NCBI RefSeq assembly: GCF_000165425.1
Contig: NW_001799621.1
Coordinates: 124,001-188,000 of the forward strand
Source: Paramecium tetraurelia
Lineage: Eukaryota; Ciliophora; Oligohymenophorea; Peniculida; Parameciidae
DNA: 64,000 nucleotides
Direction of reading: 5' to 3'
Shown: in pieces, positions 25,220 through 35,671 of the stretch
Position numbering within the stretch: the stretch's first letter is position 1
Layout of the letters: every line of letters begins with the position of its first letter
Translations under genes and position numbers: made by a program
Notes under the pieces: model-generated
The model's input: the letters and a program-made list of their open reading frames with translations, nothing else
Told to the model about the DNA's origin: nothing
Database searches by the model: none

Positions 25220-25874
25220 TCAACTCTAAACAGCCATTTGTAATCCCTTTTTAGTCAAATAAGATTGAACTCCCTTCATTTTTCTTTATTAATCTTTTGA
25301 GCATTTATAGAATCCCCATAAGTTGATCCAACTTAAACTCGCTCCAATTCCAGCAAATATGATCTTTGATTATTGTTCACATATTTACATCTACAAATTC
25401 AAATGACAAAACATTAGTAAATACAAAAAATGCCCATGCACATGATGCTCCAAATTAAAAAGTCCAAAATACTGACGAATCTATTTTACTTCTTTTGCAT
25501 TTATCGAAACATTCAAATCTCCAAATTTCATCTCCTTTTGGAGTAAAATCTGAATACCATCTTAAACCAACCAAAAATTTTCCTGTAATATTCTTAACAG
25601 TATAAAAGTCAAAAGAATGAAAAATCATAATCAGGATGTATTAAAATAATGTGCTTGATATTATTAACCCTAAAAATAGATATCTATTAATTATTATACT
25701 ATCTTTTACGAAAAAAATGCACAAAATTTAAAAAATATATGAAAAAAGCAAATGCCAGGATGGGCAGCTTTTGTTATATCATATTTTGAAATTTCCTCTC
25801 GATCTATTATATTAGCGTTATTAACCTTATTTGAGGATTGGTTTCATTTCGATTCCTTCATTCTTAGAATTCAT
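25220..25874 (-). CDS. TVP23: TVP23/FAM18 Golgi membrane protein
   Basis: Homologue of yeast Tvp23, a conserved four-span membrane protein of late Golgi vesicles. Four exons with introns of 22, 26 and 25 bases give 193 residues (yeast 199). HPGICFFHIFFKFCAFF forms span 1; YLFLGLIISSTLFQYILIMI span 2; then the family signature FDFYTVKNITGKFLVGLRWY, matching DFWTVKNVTGRLLVGLRWW. WTLQFGASCAWAFFVFTN and IIFAGIGASLSWINLWGFYK are spans 3 and 4. The tail LTKKGLQMAVQ replaces the usual FGKQFL end. It converges on the NET-only gene 109 bases away. Confidence 0.92.
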
Positions 25875-26168
25875 AAATAATAATACTTTAAACTAATTTA
25901 TAATAATAAATTTGTAATCTATATTAAATTTCTATTTTATATGAAATAAACCAGATTTAATCTGATGTTTCCTATAAGTAAATTGAGCTACTTTGATATT
26001 ATTATTCTATTGTCATATATAAACATTCAACTTATTTTAGATTAGTATTATTGAAATTTTAAATCTTATTATTGATCAAATATTAAAGGATTCCTCTCTT
26101 GTTTTAACCTTCATACAATTTGTATTAAATTTAACAACATAATCATATCTCTTCTAATTTGGACTTAA

Positions 26169-26569
26169 ATGTTATATATAAAATTAAAAATTGAGGAATA
26201 CATTGAAGTTAATTTGACTGCATACTAGCAACCTTATCTAATCTGTCCTTTTTTTCAATTTCAATATGAATAATAATAGTTTAATCTATAGATTTAACAT
26301 ATTTATAAAATAAATATAAACAATGTTGATATATTTACCATTTTATTATTGATATTTCATTTGTGCAGATATCTATTAAATCATTAAGGAGCTATGTAAA
26401 CAATTATAATAAATTATCAAAAATGATATTCGATTATTAAGAGAAATCATTAAATATAATCTATGAACAACATTATTTCAGCTATCATGTATATTAATTC
26501 TAATAGCTTAGTTTAGACTATGTATATTTGAAATGGTTTTCATATAAATTAGTGTATAAGTTAAAATGA
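26169..26569 (+). CDS. Hypothetical protein, 118 aa
   Basis: Two coding-like frames on the plus strand, MLYIKLKIEEYIEVNLTAYQ... from 26169 and ISIKSLRSYVNNYNKLSKMI... to TGA at 26567-26569, join if a 44-base GTT...CAG intron is removed; that is long for this genome. The spliced frame is an exact number of codons (118 aa). The product is Gln/Tyr/Leu-rich with no known domain. Its stop lies 3 bases from the stop of the convergent ERK7 gene. The 290 bases before it (25875-26168) hold nothing recognised. Confidence 0.4.
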
Positions 26570-26572
26570 ATA

Positions 26573-28073
26573 TCAAAAATCATTATGCTTTTGGTGGAAC
26601 CTGTTAGGTAAATACCTAGAATTAATTGCAGAATGTGGACTCAAAGAAGTATTAGTAACATTATGAAGAATATTATATTTGGACGAAGAATTAGATTATT
26701 TCGATATTGCACTTCTTTGTCTTGCTTCAGATTATTGACAGATGGACCTCAATTTATTTTTGATATTAGAGGTAGAGTTTAATTGTTGTTATTATTGTTA
26801 TTGTTATTATTATTACTATTAGGATTTATTCAATGGGCTTTTATCTAATAAATTTGAGTTTGAATAAGTATTTTTCAAGAATTTAGTGCTTCTGTATTAT
26901 TTAATAGATTATGCACTTTTTTATTCAATGAGCTACTTAAAAGTTTGTTATTATTTTTTCAATGCAAGTTCTTCAACGATTTTCTTTTGCTTATTAACTA
27001 AGGTAATGATTCTTGAATAATCCATTTTTTTATATAAAACATCTCTGTATGTAGAGATTGGATATTGTTTATCATCTTGCAATTAGAGTATAATAGATCC
27101 ATGATAGCAAATTTCCTCCTTAACGTTGCGATATTCTTTAAAATAAGAATGTTTTAAGCATTCATCAATGCTTAATCGTTTAGCAGGATCGTACTATAGT
27201 AATTTGGAGATGATATCTAATTCATCTTTAGGACAGCCAAGTAAAGAATTAAGTTTTTGTTTAGATGGTCTGAATTGGTTTAAAAATATTTATGATTGTC
27301 CGCCCATGGCAATTATTTCTTAGGCATTGGGACTACCAAGAATATCAACTATTTTTTCAAGTTGGTTTATAGTGCTGTTTCCAGAGAACAATGCTTTCCC
27401 TAGGATCATTTCTCCCATTAGACAACCAACGGACCATAAGTCAATACCATAAGAATAGGATTTGGAGCCAAGGAGAATTTCTGGAGCTCTGAACCATCTT
27501 GTAGCCACATAATCAGTTAAGATATCAGAATCATGTGATCCAACCATACGAGCTAGACCAAAGTCAGCCAATTTTATTTAGCATTCAGAATCAATTAAAA
27601 TATTAGCAGGTTTAAGATCTCTAGTATAAATATAAATAAATTACCGATGTATCATTCCTGCTGAGTGAATGTATTTCAATGCTTTAATTAATTAATATGT
27701 AATGTATCGACGATGCTCTGCTTATAGTATGTTAGCTCTGATGGCAATATGCAAATCTGTTTCCATATATTCAAATACAATGTAGAGATCGATTTTGTTA
27801 TTAGCAGGATAGGTTTCAATAATTGAGACAATGTTTGGGTGTTTCAGCTATTTAAGGAATGTAACCTAGCACACATTGAGAATATAATTATACTTCTCTA
27901 TATGTGCGCTGAGCGTCAGTGGGATTGTTGAATGCATCAAACACTTTTTTGAGTGCAACTATTTTTAGAGTTTTAAGATCTTTGGCTTTCCATACGATTC
28001 CATAGGCTCCTTTACCAATACGTTAGATGACCTCATATTTTTTGAGAATATGTTCATCAATATTTTCACTCAT
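26573..28073 (-). CDS. MAPK15: ERK7/MAPK15-like atypical MAP kinase
   Basis: Atypical MAP kinase that autoactivates and is needed for ciliogenesis in several eukaryotes. Introns of 28 and 24 bases leave 482 residues. [20 protein letters not shown] opens the domain as in ERK7 orthologues, with [11 protein letters not shown] and [19 protein letters not shown] typical of this subgroup. [21 protein letters not shown] and the activation loop [19 protein letters not shown] follow, so the dual phosphorylation motif is TDY rather than TEY. The C-terminal 170 residues are basic and Gln-rich, with a polyQ run near 26790-26830, as expected of the disordered ERK7 tail. Its ATG overlaps the stop codon of the gene upstream. 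Confidence 0.93.
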
Positions 28074-28566
28074 TATTATTTATAATGTTATAATTCAGTA
28101 TCAGCAAGATAGTACTTCTCTTACATTTAGTGATATTTCTGATTGAGTTCAATGAATTTTTGCTTCCAAGCATTCACTTCATTCTAAAGTAGAGCCACTT
28201 TGCTCTCCTATGTCAAAATCTATTGTTATTGCTATTGAATAATTTCATTGAGATGAGATATTTATTATGTTTTTGGATCGATGTGCATTGAATACTTTCT
28301 CTCGTTGTTCATATTTTTCGCATCTGAAGGCATGGATGGGATATCTTCAGTACTGGCCATTCGAGATCTCATGTACAATGGAGGATTGTGGATTACATAT
28401 TTAGTGGGAGAGTACTGTTTGGCAGGAGAGGGCAGCCGAACTTCTCTGGTCTTTACAAAGGCAGGCTTCATTTTAATGGATTGATTACCACTCGAGACAT
28501 TCCAGGCATGTTCACCCTTTAAGGAGACATTCTTTACAGTTGTGAATATTGTGATGGGCTTAGCAT
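28070..28566 (-). CDS. Hypothetical protein, 157 aa, overlapping the ERK7 start
   Basis: Unrecognised protein in two exons. The start at 28566 is chosen because ATG CTA... and a 23-base GTA...AAG intron join cleanly to the long frame and total 158 codons. It reads MLSPSQYSQLQRMSPQRVN, then TREVRLPSPAKQYSPTKYVI, a Ser-Pro-rich segment, and a helical C-terminus (QNEVNAWKQKFIELNQKYHQ). It may be a small ciliary or cytoskeletal protein by composition, but this is a guess. Its TGA (28070-28072) lies inside the ATGA that starts ERK7, a 4-base overlap in the same orientation. Confidence 0.65.
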
Positions 28567-28620
28567 ATAAAATAAATAAAAATTAATAAATTTAATTCCA
28601 TAAATATTAAAATACAACAT

Positions 28621-30787
28621 TCAATCCACAAACAATGGAACCATTACAATCGTAATAGTAGAATATAATTTAATTAATATATGAATTGATGGTCCTGCTG
28701 TGTCCTTGCAAGGATCTCCTACAGTATCCTACAATATAGAAACCATTAAATATTACTCCTGTTACAGCAGCCTTATGAGCATCGCTTCCCTTCCCTCCAA
28801 GTTCTCCAGTCTCTATATATTTCTTACTATTGTCCCAAGCCCCTCCAGCATTATTTAAAAATAGTGCTTATAGAATTCCAGTGCAAGTTGAAAACATCAA
28901 AAAGGCACAAATAGCTTTGGCTGGCAACAATTCTTGCATTCTCACCACATTGATTGCTCTTAATGTAATACCCAAAACCAATGGAGTTAAGACACTTAAT
29001 AATCCAGGTTTGATCATTTCTCTTAATCCAGCTTTAGTAACAATCTCGACACATTATTTGTAATTAGGTTAAGCTGTACCTTATAATATACCTTCATTTT
29101 CTCTAAATTATCTACGTACTTCTTTAATAACATCTTAAGCTGCATTTCCAACCGCTCTCATAGCCCAACTACTAAACACAAAGACTGTGCAAGCCCCAAT
29201 GAGACCAGATATGAATATTTCAGGTTATGTGATATCAATATCCAATATTTTTTTCGTCGGTGATAGGAAGTTGACCTCATCAATAAATGCTCTAAACAAT
29301 AAAAAAGAAGCCAAAGAAGCTGAACCAACTGAGTATCCCTTTGCATTAGCTTTAGTAACATTTCCTACTGCATCCAATCTATCAGTAATCTAACGCACTT
29401 ATTCATCACAACCACTCATTTCCACTATACCACCAGCATTATCAACAATAGGTCCAAATGCTGCCATTGATAAAATATAGACTCCTGTACAAAACATACC
29501 CATAGTTGCAATAGCAGTGCCAAATAATCCTCCAATCAATTCTCCTTAATGATTCTTTATACCACTTTACTCTCCTAAATAGTATGCTCCCAAAACTCCG
29601 ACACTAATGATCAATATTGGAATACCAGTTGATTCCATTCCAACACTTAATCCAGCAATGATATTTGTAGCATGACCTGTTTTACTTGCTTATGCTATTC
29701 TCTTAACAGGTTCATAATGATAATCAGTGTAATATTAAGTAACTTCAATAAATAAATAAGAGACAGCAATTCCAATAAGCCCACAAAAACCAAAATATAG
29801 CCAAGCATCTTTATATTATAATGGATTTAAACAATGATGACAAATGAAAAAGAATCCAAAGAAGCCTATTATCATTGCTATCCTATATCCCTTCTTCATA
29901 ATGCATAAAGGATCTTCTATATATTTAGTTGGTATTCCAGGTTAAGTGCGTACAAAATACATTCCAATTGTTGATGATATAATATCTAAACAATGTACTA
30001 CCAATGGGAAAAGCATAAAGGTAACTTTATAATTGATGTGAAGATTAGCTTCATGAGTTAATGTTGCTCCCAATATCATAGCACTCAAAATTTCAGCAGT
30101 GATAGATTCAAATAGATCAGCACTCTAACCAGCACAATCTCCAACATTATCACCAACAAGATCAGCAATCACAGCAGGGTTTCTTGGATCATCTTCAGGA
30201 ATATCATTCTCTATTTTGCCAATCAGATCAGCTCCAACATCGGCAGCTTTTGTATAGATGCCTCCTCCCAATTATGCAAACATAGCTACAAATGAAGCAC
30301 CGAATCCATATCCAATTAACAATAAAGGTATTTTGTCTATTTATTCATTTAATTTTTAAGTATCAGCTATTGTTATATAACAATAAAAGTATATCACCAA
30401 GAATAAAACACTTATCCCAAATATTGCCAAAGCTATATTGATTACAGCAGCAAAATAACCACCTCTAAATGACAATTAAATTGCTGTATTATAGCAAGAC
30501 CTAGCTGCACTGGCAACTCGAGAATTAGCCTTTATACTAACCCACATTCCTGCAAATCCTGCGAATCCAGAACAGAATGCCCCAAACAAAAATGATCCTC
30601 CTTCCAAAAGTCCAATCACTAATCCTCCAACAGGAATCTCATCCTTCTCTAATTCTCCTGTTCCTTTCTGCCAATATACCAGAAATATTAACAATGCAAA
30701 TATCAAACTTAAATTTACGATTGTCCCGTATTATGCCTTGAAAAACCCTTCTGCTCCTTCCTCTATTGACATCGCTATTTTTTTCAT
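28621..30787 (-). CDS. Membrane proton-pumping pyrophosphatase, K+-independent type
   Basis: H+-translocating inorganic pyrophosphatase, which acidifies acidocalcisomes, vacuoles or Golgi using PPi. One intron (28729-28756) leaves 712 residues, with about 16 membrane spans. The pyrophosphate site is intact: [29 protein letters not shown] and, near the end, [40 protein letters not shown] has Lys at the position that makes type II enzymes independent of potassium (GNTTKA rather than GNTTAA). In-frame ATGs at 30787 and 30772 are both possible starts. It sits between two unrelated genes on the same strand. Confidence 0.95.
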
Positions 30788-31186
30788 TTCTTTAGTGCCC
30801 TTTTATTTAAAAATCAAATCTTACATCATCATGTCTTAGTATTTAATCCAAAATACATGTCGCAAAGATAATTGTTATAATTGAAATATGCAATACAGTA
30901 CAAATGAATTGTATCAAGTACGAAAAACCAAAAATCTAACAACATATATAACAATTTATTACTTATAGCAAAATACATGTTCCCAAAGGACTAATTAGGA
31001 ATATTATTCCCTTGATGTCTAGATGGTCGAATTAAATGAATTTGATGAATTGCTCTTTTTCAGGATTCTGCACACCTAATAATTCATATTAAGGTTTTTT
31101 TTAGGGTAACATCTAAACGTGTATAAATTATTTAATTTATATTATTCCTCATTATAATCAATTACATCTTTTTATGCAAATATGAA
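30788..31186. other. Intergenic, no gene seen
   Basis: About 400 AT-rich bases upstream of the pyrophosphatase start. No coding-like frame on either strand and no repeat beyond A/T runs. It presumably holds the pyrophosphatase promoter and the 3' end of the next gene. Confidence 0.5.
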
Positions 31187-31845
31187 TCAACGTAAAAAAA
31201 TATTGGCAACTTCCATCCCCTCATTACATTTCTTCTGGTTAATCAAACTTACCAAAGTTAAAAACTTACTAGAGTTGTCATTAAAGAAAACTAATGTCAT
31301 CCAATGATCTATTATGATACCACATAATGAATAATAATTAATCTCAGATTTAATTGCTACTATTCTTAAAATCTTTCAATTTTCATTGAACATTAATGGA
31401 AAAGATGAGGTTTAGAATCCTATATTGTCTTGTTTAAATTTACATTATACAATATAGACAAACTTAGTCCAAAAATCGGTAAAATATTCCACTACTCATT
31501 ATTTTAATTTGACTACCCCAAACCTCGATTTAGAATTATCTCTAGAATGGATCATATATAATCTATAAATGTAGTAAATTCAATTAAGAAACAAATTTTT
31601 ATTTTATATTACAGTTTTTATTTAAAATATAGTATTTACGCAATAATTAATTATTTTGGTCGAATAACTACTTGAAAATAATTATTGTATTGGCTACTAA
31701 GGGTTAATCTAGATTTGAATATTTAGAAATAATGCTTATTTATATTAAATAGTATTCAAATTTCAAATAAATCTACTCTAAAAGATAATAATAAATATTG
31801 CTTAAACAATAGAGTAATTTATTTAGATCTGAAGTAGAATCTCAT
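31187..31845 (-). CDS. Uncertain gene or decaying gene
   Basis: Coding-like sequence on the minus strand ending at TGA 31187-31189. Readable pieces include YYSLCGIIIDHWMTLVFFND, VEYFTDFWTKFVYIVQ and LNLLHLQIIYDPFQRQFQIE. Two probable mini introns (25 bases at the VW/VE join and 27 bases containing the only in-frame TGA) keep the last 140 codons open. The most likely start, ATG at 31845 (MRFYFRSKQITLL), is in another frame and no normal intron links it. No family is recognised. It may be a real short gene, or a gene losing its 5' end. The following stretch 31846-31977 holds a TA repeat. Confidence 0.35.
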
Positions 31846-31977
31846 TTTATTACTAAACTGAATAAGAGCAAAGTTTACAATTATCTACTATAAAGTAGCT
31901 CTTCTTATAATTATAATATGAAATAATTCGTTTTCTGAAAAATTTAAATATATATATATATATTTTTAATGTCTAAA

Positions 31978-33251
31978 TCAATCCTATTGTAATTACTATT
32001 ATAATTATTGTTATTACTATTGTGAAAATTGATTGTCTTCTTCACCCTAAATGTAAACATTATATTCTTACCACTTCTGTATTAAGAGGTGTATCACTAA
32101 CCATATGATTGTTTTAAGTTGTGACTTCATACTTATTAGGATTATGAGGAGCTTTTTCAGTTGGAGATGCAAATTACATATCTGCCAATGCTGATTTCAA
32201 TTGATCTAACTTTTATTTTTAATCTTCATCTTCTTATGTTTAAGTTAATTCTTGAGTCTCCTATCTATTTAAATAAAACAAATGAATACTCTTATTAAGC
32301 AGGTTATTCCACTGGAAAGAGTGGTTTAGTACCATCAGGATTCCAAGGACCAATGTTTAAGGAAAGAGCCTCTGTATTTTCACATTTTGAATTTCCTCCC
32401 AAAAAATCAGGTAAATTATCAATGTCTATGTGTTTTAATAATTCATCCTTGTAACTTGAACCCAAAATAGTGATTTTATTTTTTGTCTTTTCATCTAACC
32501 ATATTTTGATCATGGCCCAAATACCTGTGAACATCATGGGGGCATTAACAATATACATCCTATTATATTTAAAGATAATTTTACTTTCCCAATATTTCAG
32601 GATAATTATTTTAACCAACATTTGATGCTAATTGGATAAAATTATAGACTTATTTAGAAACCATCTTCATTGAGCCACCTTTAAGATCCAAAATTGTGAA
32701 GGTCTAATCAATTCTTGTTCCTTTTGCTTAAGAACATGCTGGAAATATTCTTTTAAGCAATAATTCATATGATTAGATGTAATATTTGATCAACCTTTAT
32801 TCTGAAGTGATTTCAAAAAGTTTATTCAATTATAACATTCCAATCCTTTCAATATAGATTGGTCTTCCCTAAAATAGATTAGAAATTGAATACTATTTTA
32901 TCTGTTTTGTGATAACCATGAGGGTAGTGAGTTCTTACTTATGGTAATTCATCAAACATATATGTCTAAGATTATTTAAATATTACCATAATGTTATCAA
33001 CATCATTTTCTTTACGCCATTTAATGAAATCGTTAAACATAACTTGAGTTTTAGCAATATCAAACTTCCTTGCCCTTAGAAACCTCAAGAGATATGGATC
33101 ATCATAGATTTTCTCGTTCAATCCCATACTATTGACAATATTTCTGAAATCAGCCAAAGCCTTGAGTTGAGTCTGATTGCAATCACCTGGAAAGCTTAAA
33201 TGAATGCTATATAACAAATTACCCTGTATAATCTTTATCCTTTTTGCTCAT
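31978..33251 (-). CDS. Sec14-like CRAL-TRIO lipid transfer protein
   Basis: Phosphatidylinositol/lipid transfer protein of the Sec14 family. Seven exons, introns of 28, 21, 25, 25, 25 and 25 bases, give 374 residues. The CRAL-TRIO N-terminal helix reads LKALADFRNIVNSMGL and YDDPYLLRFLRARKFDIAKT. THYPHGYHKTDK, GRPIYIERIGMLQLNKL, FTILDLKGGSMK and MYIVNAPMMFTGIWAMIKIW are in family order; LPDFLGG(N)SKC marks the end of the lipid-binding fold. A Gln-rich C-terminal tail of about 90 residues, ending in a run of glutamines encoded mostly by TAA and TAG, is not part of the family. The lipid ligand cannot be inferred. Confidence 0.93.
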
Positions 33252-33331
33252 AATTTAAAGATTTAAATTATTTGTAATATAAGAATATATTTGATGTTAA
33301 TATGTGTCGATCAATATATACTAAATGATAA

Positions 33332-33972
33332 TCAAGCCTTATCGAATTTCCACACTCTATTTCCTTTGTGTTCTACTCCAACAAGACTTGCAGAATTAAA
33401 GGGGATGTCCATATTTTTTGGCATCTTGATTATATAAATCTCCAATTTTTACATAGACATTTGCTTCCTGTAAATTATAACAAAATAATAAAATCTTGTA
33501 TTGTAATGAGGTAATTCAGAAAAGACATGATGGACTACATGAGTTGTACCAATTTCGAAATGTAAATCATCAATCCATAATGGATAATTTCTATCAATAG
33601 TACATAAAGCGCCTTACATAAATATCGTAATATACCTTTCAACCAAGTCCATCTTTCAACCATCTGATATCTAAGAACGCAAAATGTCCACATTCATGAC
33701 TGAGAACTACTAAGTTTTAGCATAACATTATACATATTCCTGCGGCCACAGTTCCTGTTAAAAAAGCATATACCACCCAAATTGGTAGAGCCAACCAAAT
33801 CATGTAAGCTAAATATGTTAGCAATAATGTGCTGCTAACAGCTTAGCTTACAGAAACTAAAAATCGTAACACATTCTTTGAAAATATATGTTAAGGAATT
33901 GCCTTTCTAATTGGTATTTTCTATTATAATTATGTTGCATCCAACTGTGATTTCAAGGTCCTTTTTACTCAT
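33332..33972 (-). CDS. Fatty-acid desaturase-like protein missing the middle His box
   Basis: Relative of membrane delta-12/omega-3 fatty acyl desaturases, but only 194 residues instead of about 350-400. Three exons (introns 25 and 31 bases). RKAIPQHIFSKNVLRF is the usual N-terminal motif, LVVLSHECGHFAF is His box 1, and the C-terminal part GALCTIDRNYPLWIDDLHFE leads into THVVHHVFSELPHYN, His box 3. The 140 or so residues between boxes 1 and 3, with the HRRHH box and two membrane spans, are absent: LDIRWLKDGLG passes straight to GALCTID across a 31-base intron. Without box 2 the di-iron site cannot form, so enzymatic activity is unlikely. Confidence 0.8.
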
Positions 33973-34123
33973 AATTTATTAAAATCTTAATTTTATTTAT
34001 GGATTAAATAATTATTTTCAACATTCTGAATTCTATTGTCTATACATCTTCATCATTTTAGTAATTCCTAAAATTATTCCCATTATTTTTATTGATTAAT
34101 CTAAAATATATTAATAAATCTCC

Positions 34124-35627
34124 ATGAATTAATATTCTGACATTAATAATTAACCATAAGGATAAGGAGAAGAACCATAAGAACTGCATGAACCAAACTC
34201 TCAAAGATAATAAAATGAATCATCAGACATTTAAAATGAAAATGAAAAGTATTGTGGAGGTTTACTCAACAGAAGTGATCACATCTTAGTCAAAGCATTA
34301 AAACTAATTCTTGCATTGCCTCTCTTACCAGTAGTGCTAATGTGGAGACTACTCTAATGTACAATGAATCTAATAATTGATTGCTGCACCAATCAAATCT
34401 ATAATTGCCTACTCTACATTTATGGAAAAATTGCTTAATGCTTATCGTGGTTATCTCATATACTCTCAATCATTTTCAATTATATTTACACCTGCTTGAC
34501 TTTTATTTGCAATTAAATACTTGATGCTATCTATTTTTTAGGCAGATGCTCTAAATATATTCTGGACTGGTATGCAATATTTATCATTAATATGATCTTC
34601 AAATTTGCTCATTTGAGATCAATAATCCAAGAATTCACTTCATTCATTACAATCCCCTTGTCGTTAAAGATTATTGTACCTTTGGCCATGTGCTTCTATA
34701 ATAACATCTTTAATCCAACTAAGACTGCCATTATATACATTGTGACAAAGATGTTGCAAATCATAAGAATAGTTATAATAAATCTTTATGAATTCACAGT
34801 CAATTATATACTGATACCATTCTATGATTATGTCATATTGAGCTCTTTGCGTTTTATGAGATTCCTGCTTGTTGATGTCCTCTACAAAACCATTATTATT
34901 AATTTCTGCAAAGGGTTGAGATGGGTAATTAGCAACTTTTACACCTATATTTTACTCAATATTTATGAATATCTACTGGTTAAATTTTTGTATAGAATTG
35001 TATTAACATACACATATAAGGCTGTAAAATTTCTCTTATATGACTTTCTATACAAATTAATTTTGATTCCAACCAGCAAAGCAGTCAGATGGATTGTAAT
35101 AGATTTTTTTTATGAGATTCTAATAATCAAAATATGTTAACTTTTACGATTTATCATTGTTGATGTGATATACAAAATTATTGCTAAGATAAGTGAATTC
35201 ATTTATTCTTAAATCTGTGTGAATACATATAGGTGTTCCACTTGGATCATAATAGAAATAATTTATAAGTTGATTCTTAGGAATATTTATATTTATATCC
35301 TAAGACCACTCTACAATATTCTTGTATCAATTATAAGAATCATCTCCACTAATGTATATAGATTTTTATTATTGCCCTTTTGGAATTTGAGTAAATATTT
35401 GTATAATGTAATCATAATATTATACTTAGGGTTTAATAAGATTAATTAGGTTAACTACAACATTTATTTATGATTAACTTTTGACTCCAATGTGGACTTT
35501 GATTGTCAGTATAACAAGAGGGTTATTAAATTTAATAAAGAATTTGTTTACAGCTACAAAGCAACTGTCAATAGACTTGTGGATAGCAATAAAAACTTTA
35601 GTTAGAAGAATTAGAAATATAATATGA
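34124..35627 (+). CDS. Hydrophobic repeat protein, 493 aa
   Basis: Unrecognised protein of unusual composition. Residues 1-55 are Gln/Glu/Asn-rich (MNQYSDINNQPQGQGEEP); the rest is dominated by Ile, Leu, Tyr and Phe. From about residue 180 there are loose repeats of 25-32 residues with a basic residue before an aromatic-aliphatic helix, for example KGLRWVISNFYTYILL, KAVKFLLYDFLYKLIL, KAVRWIVIDFFYEILI. The spacing suggests stacked amphipathic or membrane-embedded helices. One intron (22 bases, near 35409) removes an in-frame TGA and gives 494 codons exactly. It may be a membrane-lining structural protein of the cortex or alveoli; this is inference. Confidence 0.7.
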
Positions 35628-35671
35628 AGAGGAATTCTTTCTATTATTGTTTTATTGTAATATAATTAATA

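Noticed and set aside
31430-31450. TGA in FPLMFNEN/KILRIVAI as selenocysteine
   Set aside because: No SECIS or selenoprotein family is evident and a 27-base intron covers the codon.
31950-31964. TA microsatellite as a functional repeat or origin
   Set aside because: Short (TA) runs are common in this AT-rich genome and nothing else marks the site.
34592-35140. 182-aa ORF taken as the whole protein
   Set aside because: With the ciliate code the frame opens at 34124 and continues to 35627; the shorter span only reflects TAA read as stop.
35471-35473. TGA as readthrough or selenocysteine in the repeat protein
   Set aside because: A 22-base GTA...TAG intron upstream puts the following sequence in another frame, where the repeat pattern continues and the stop is avoided.
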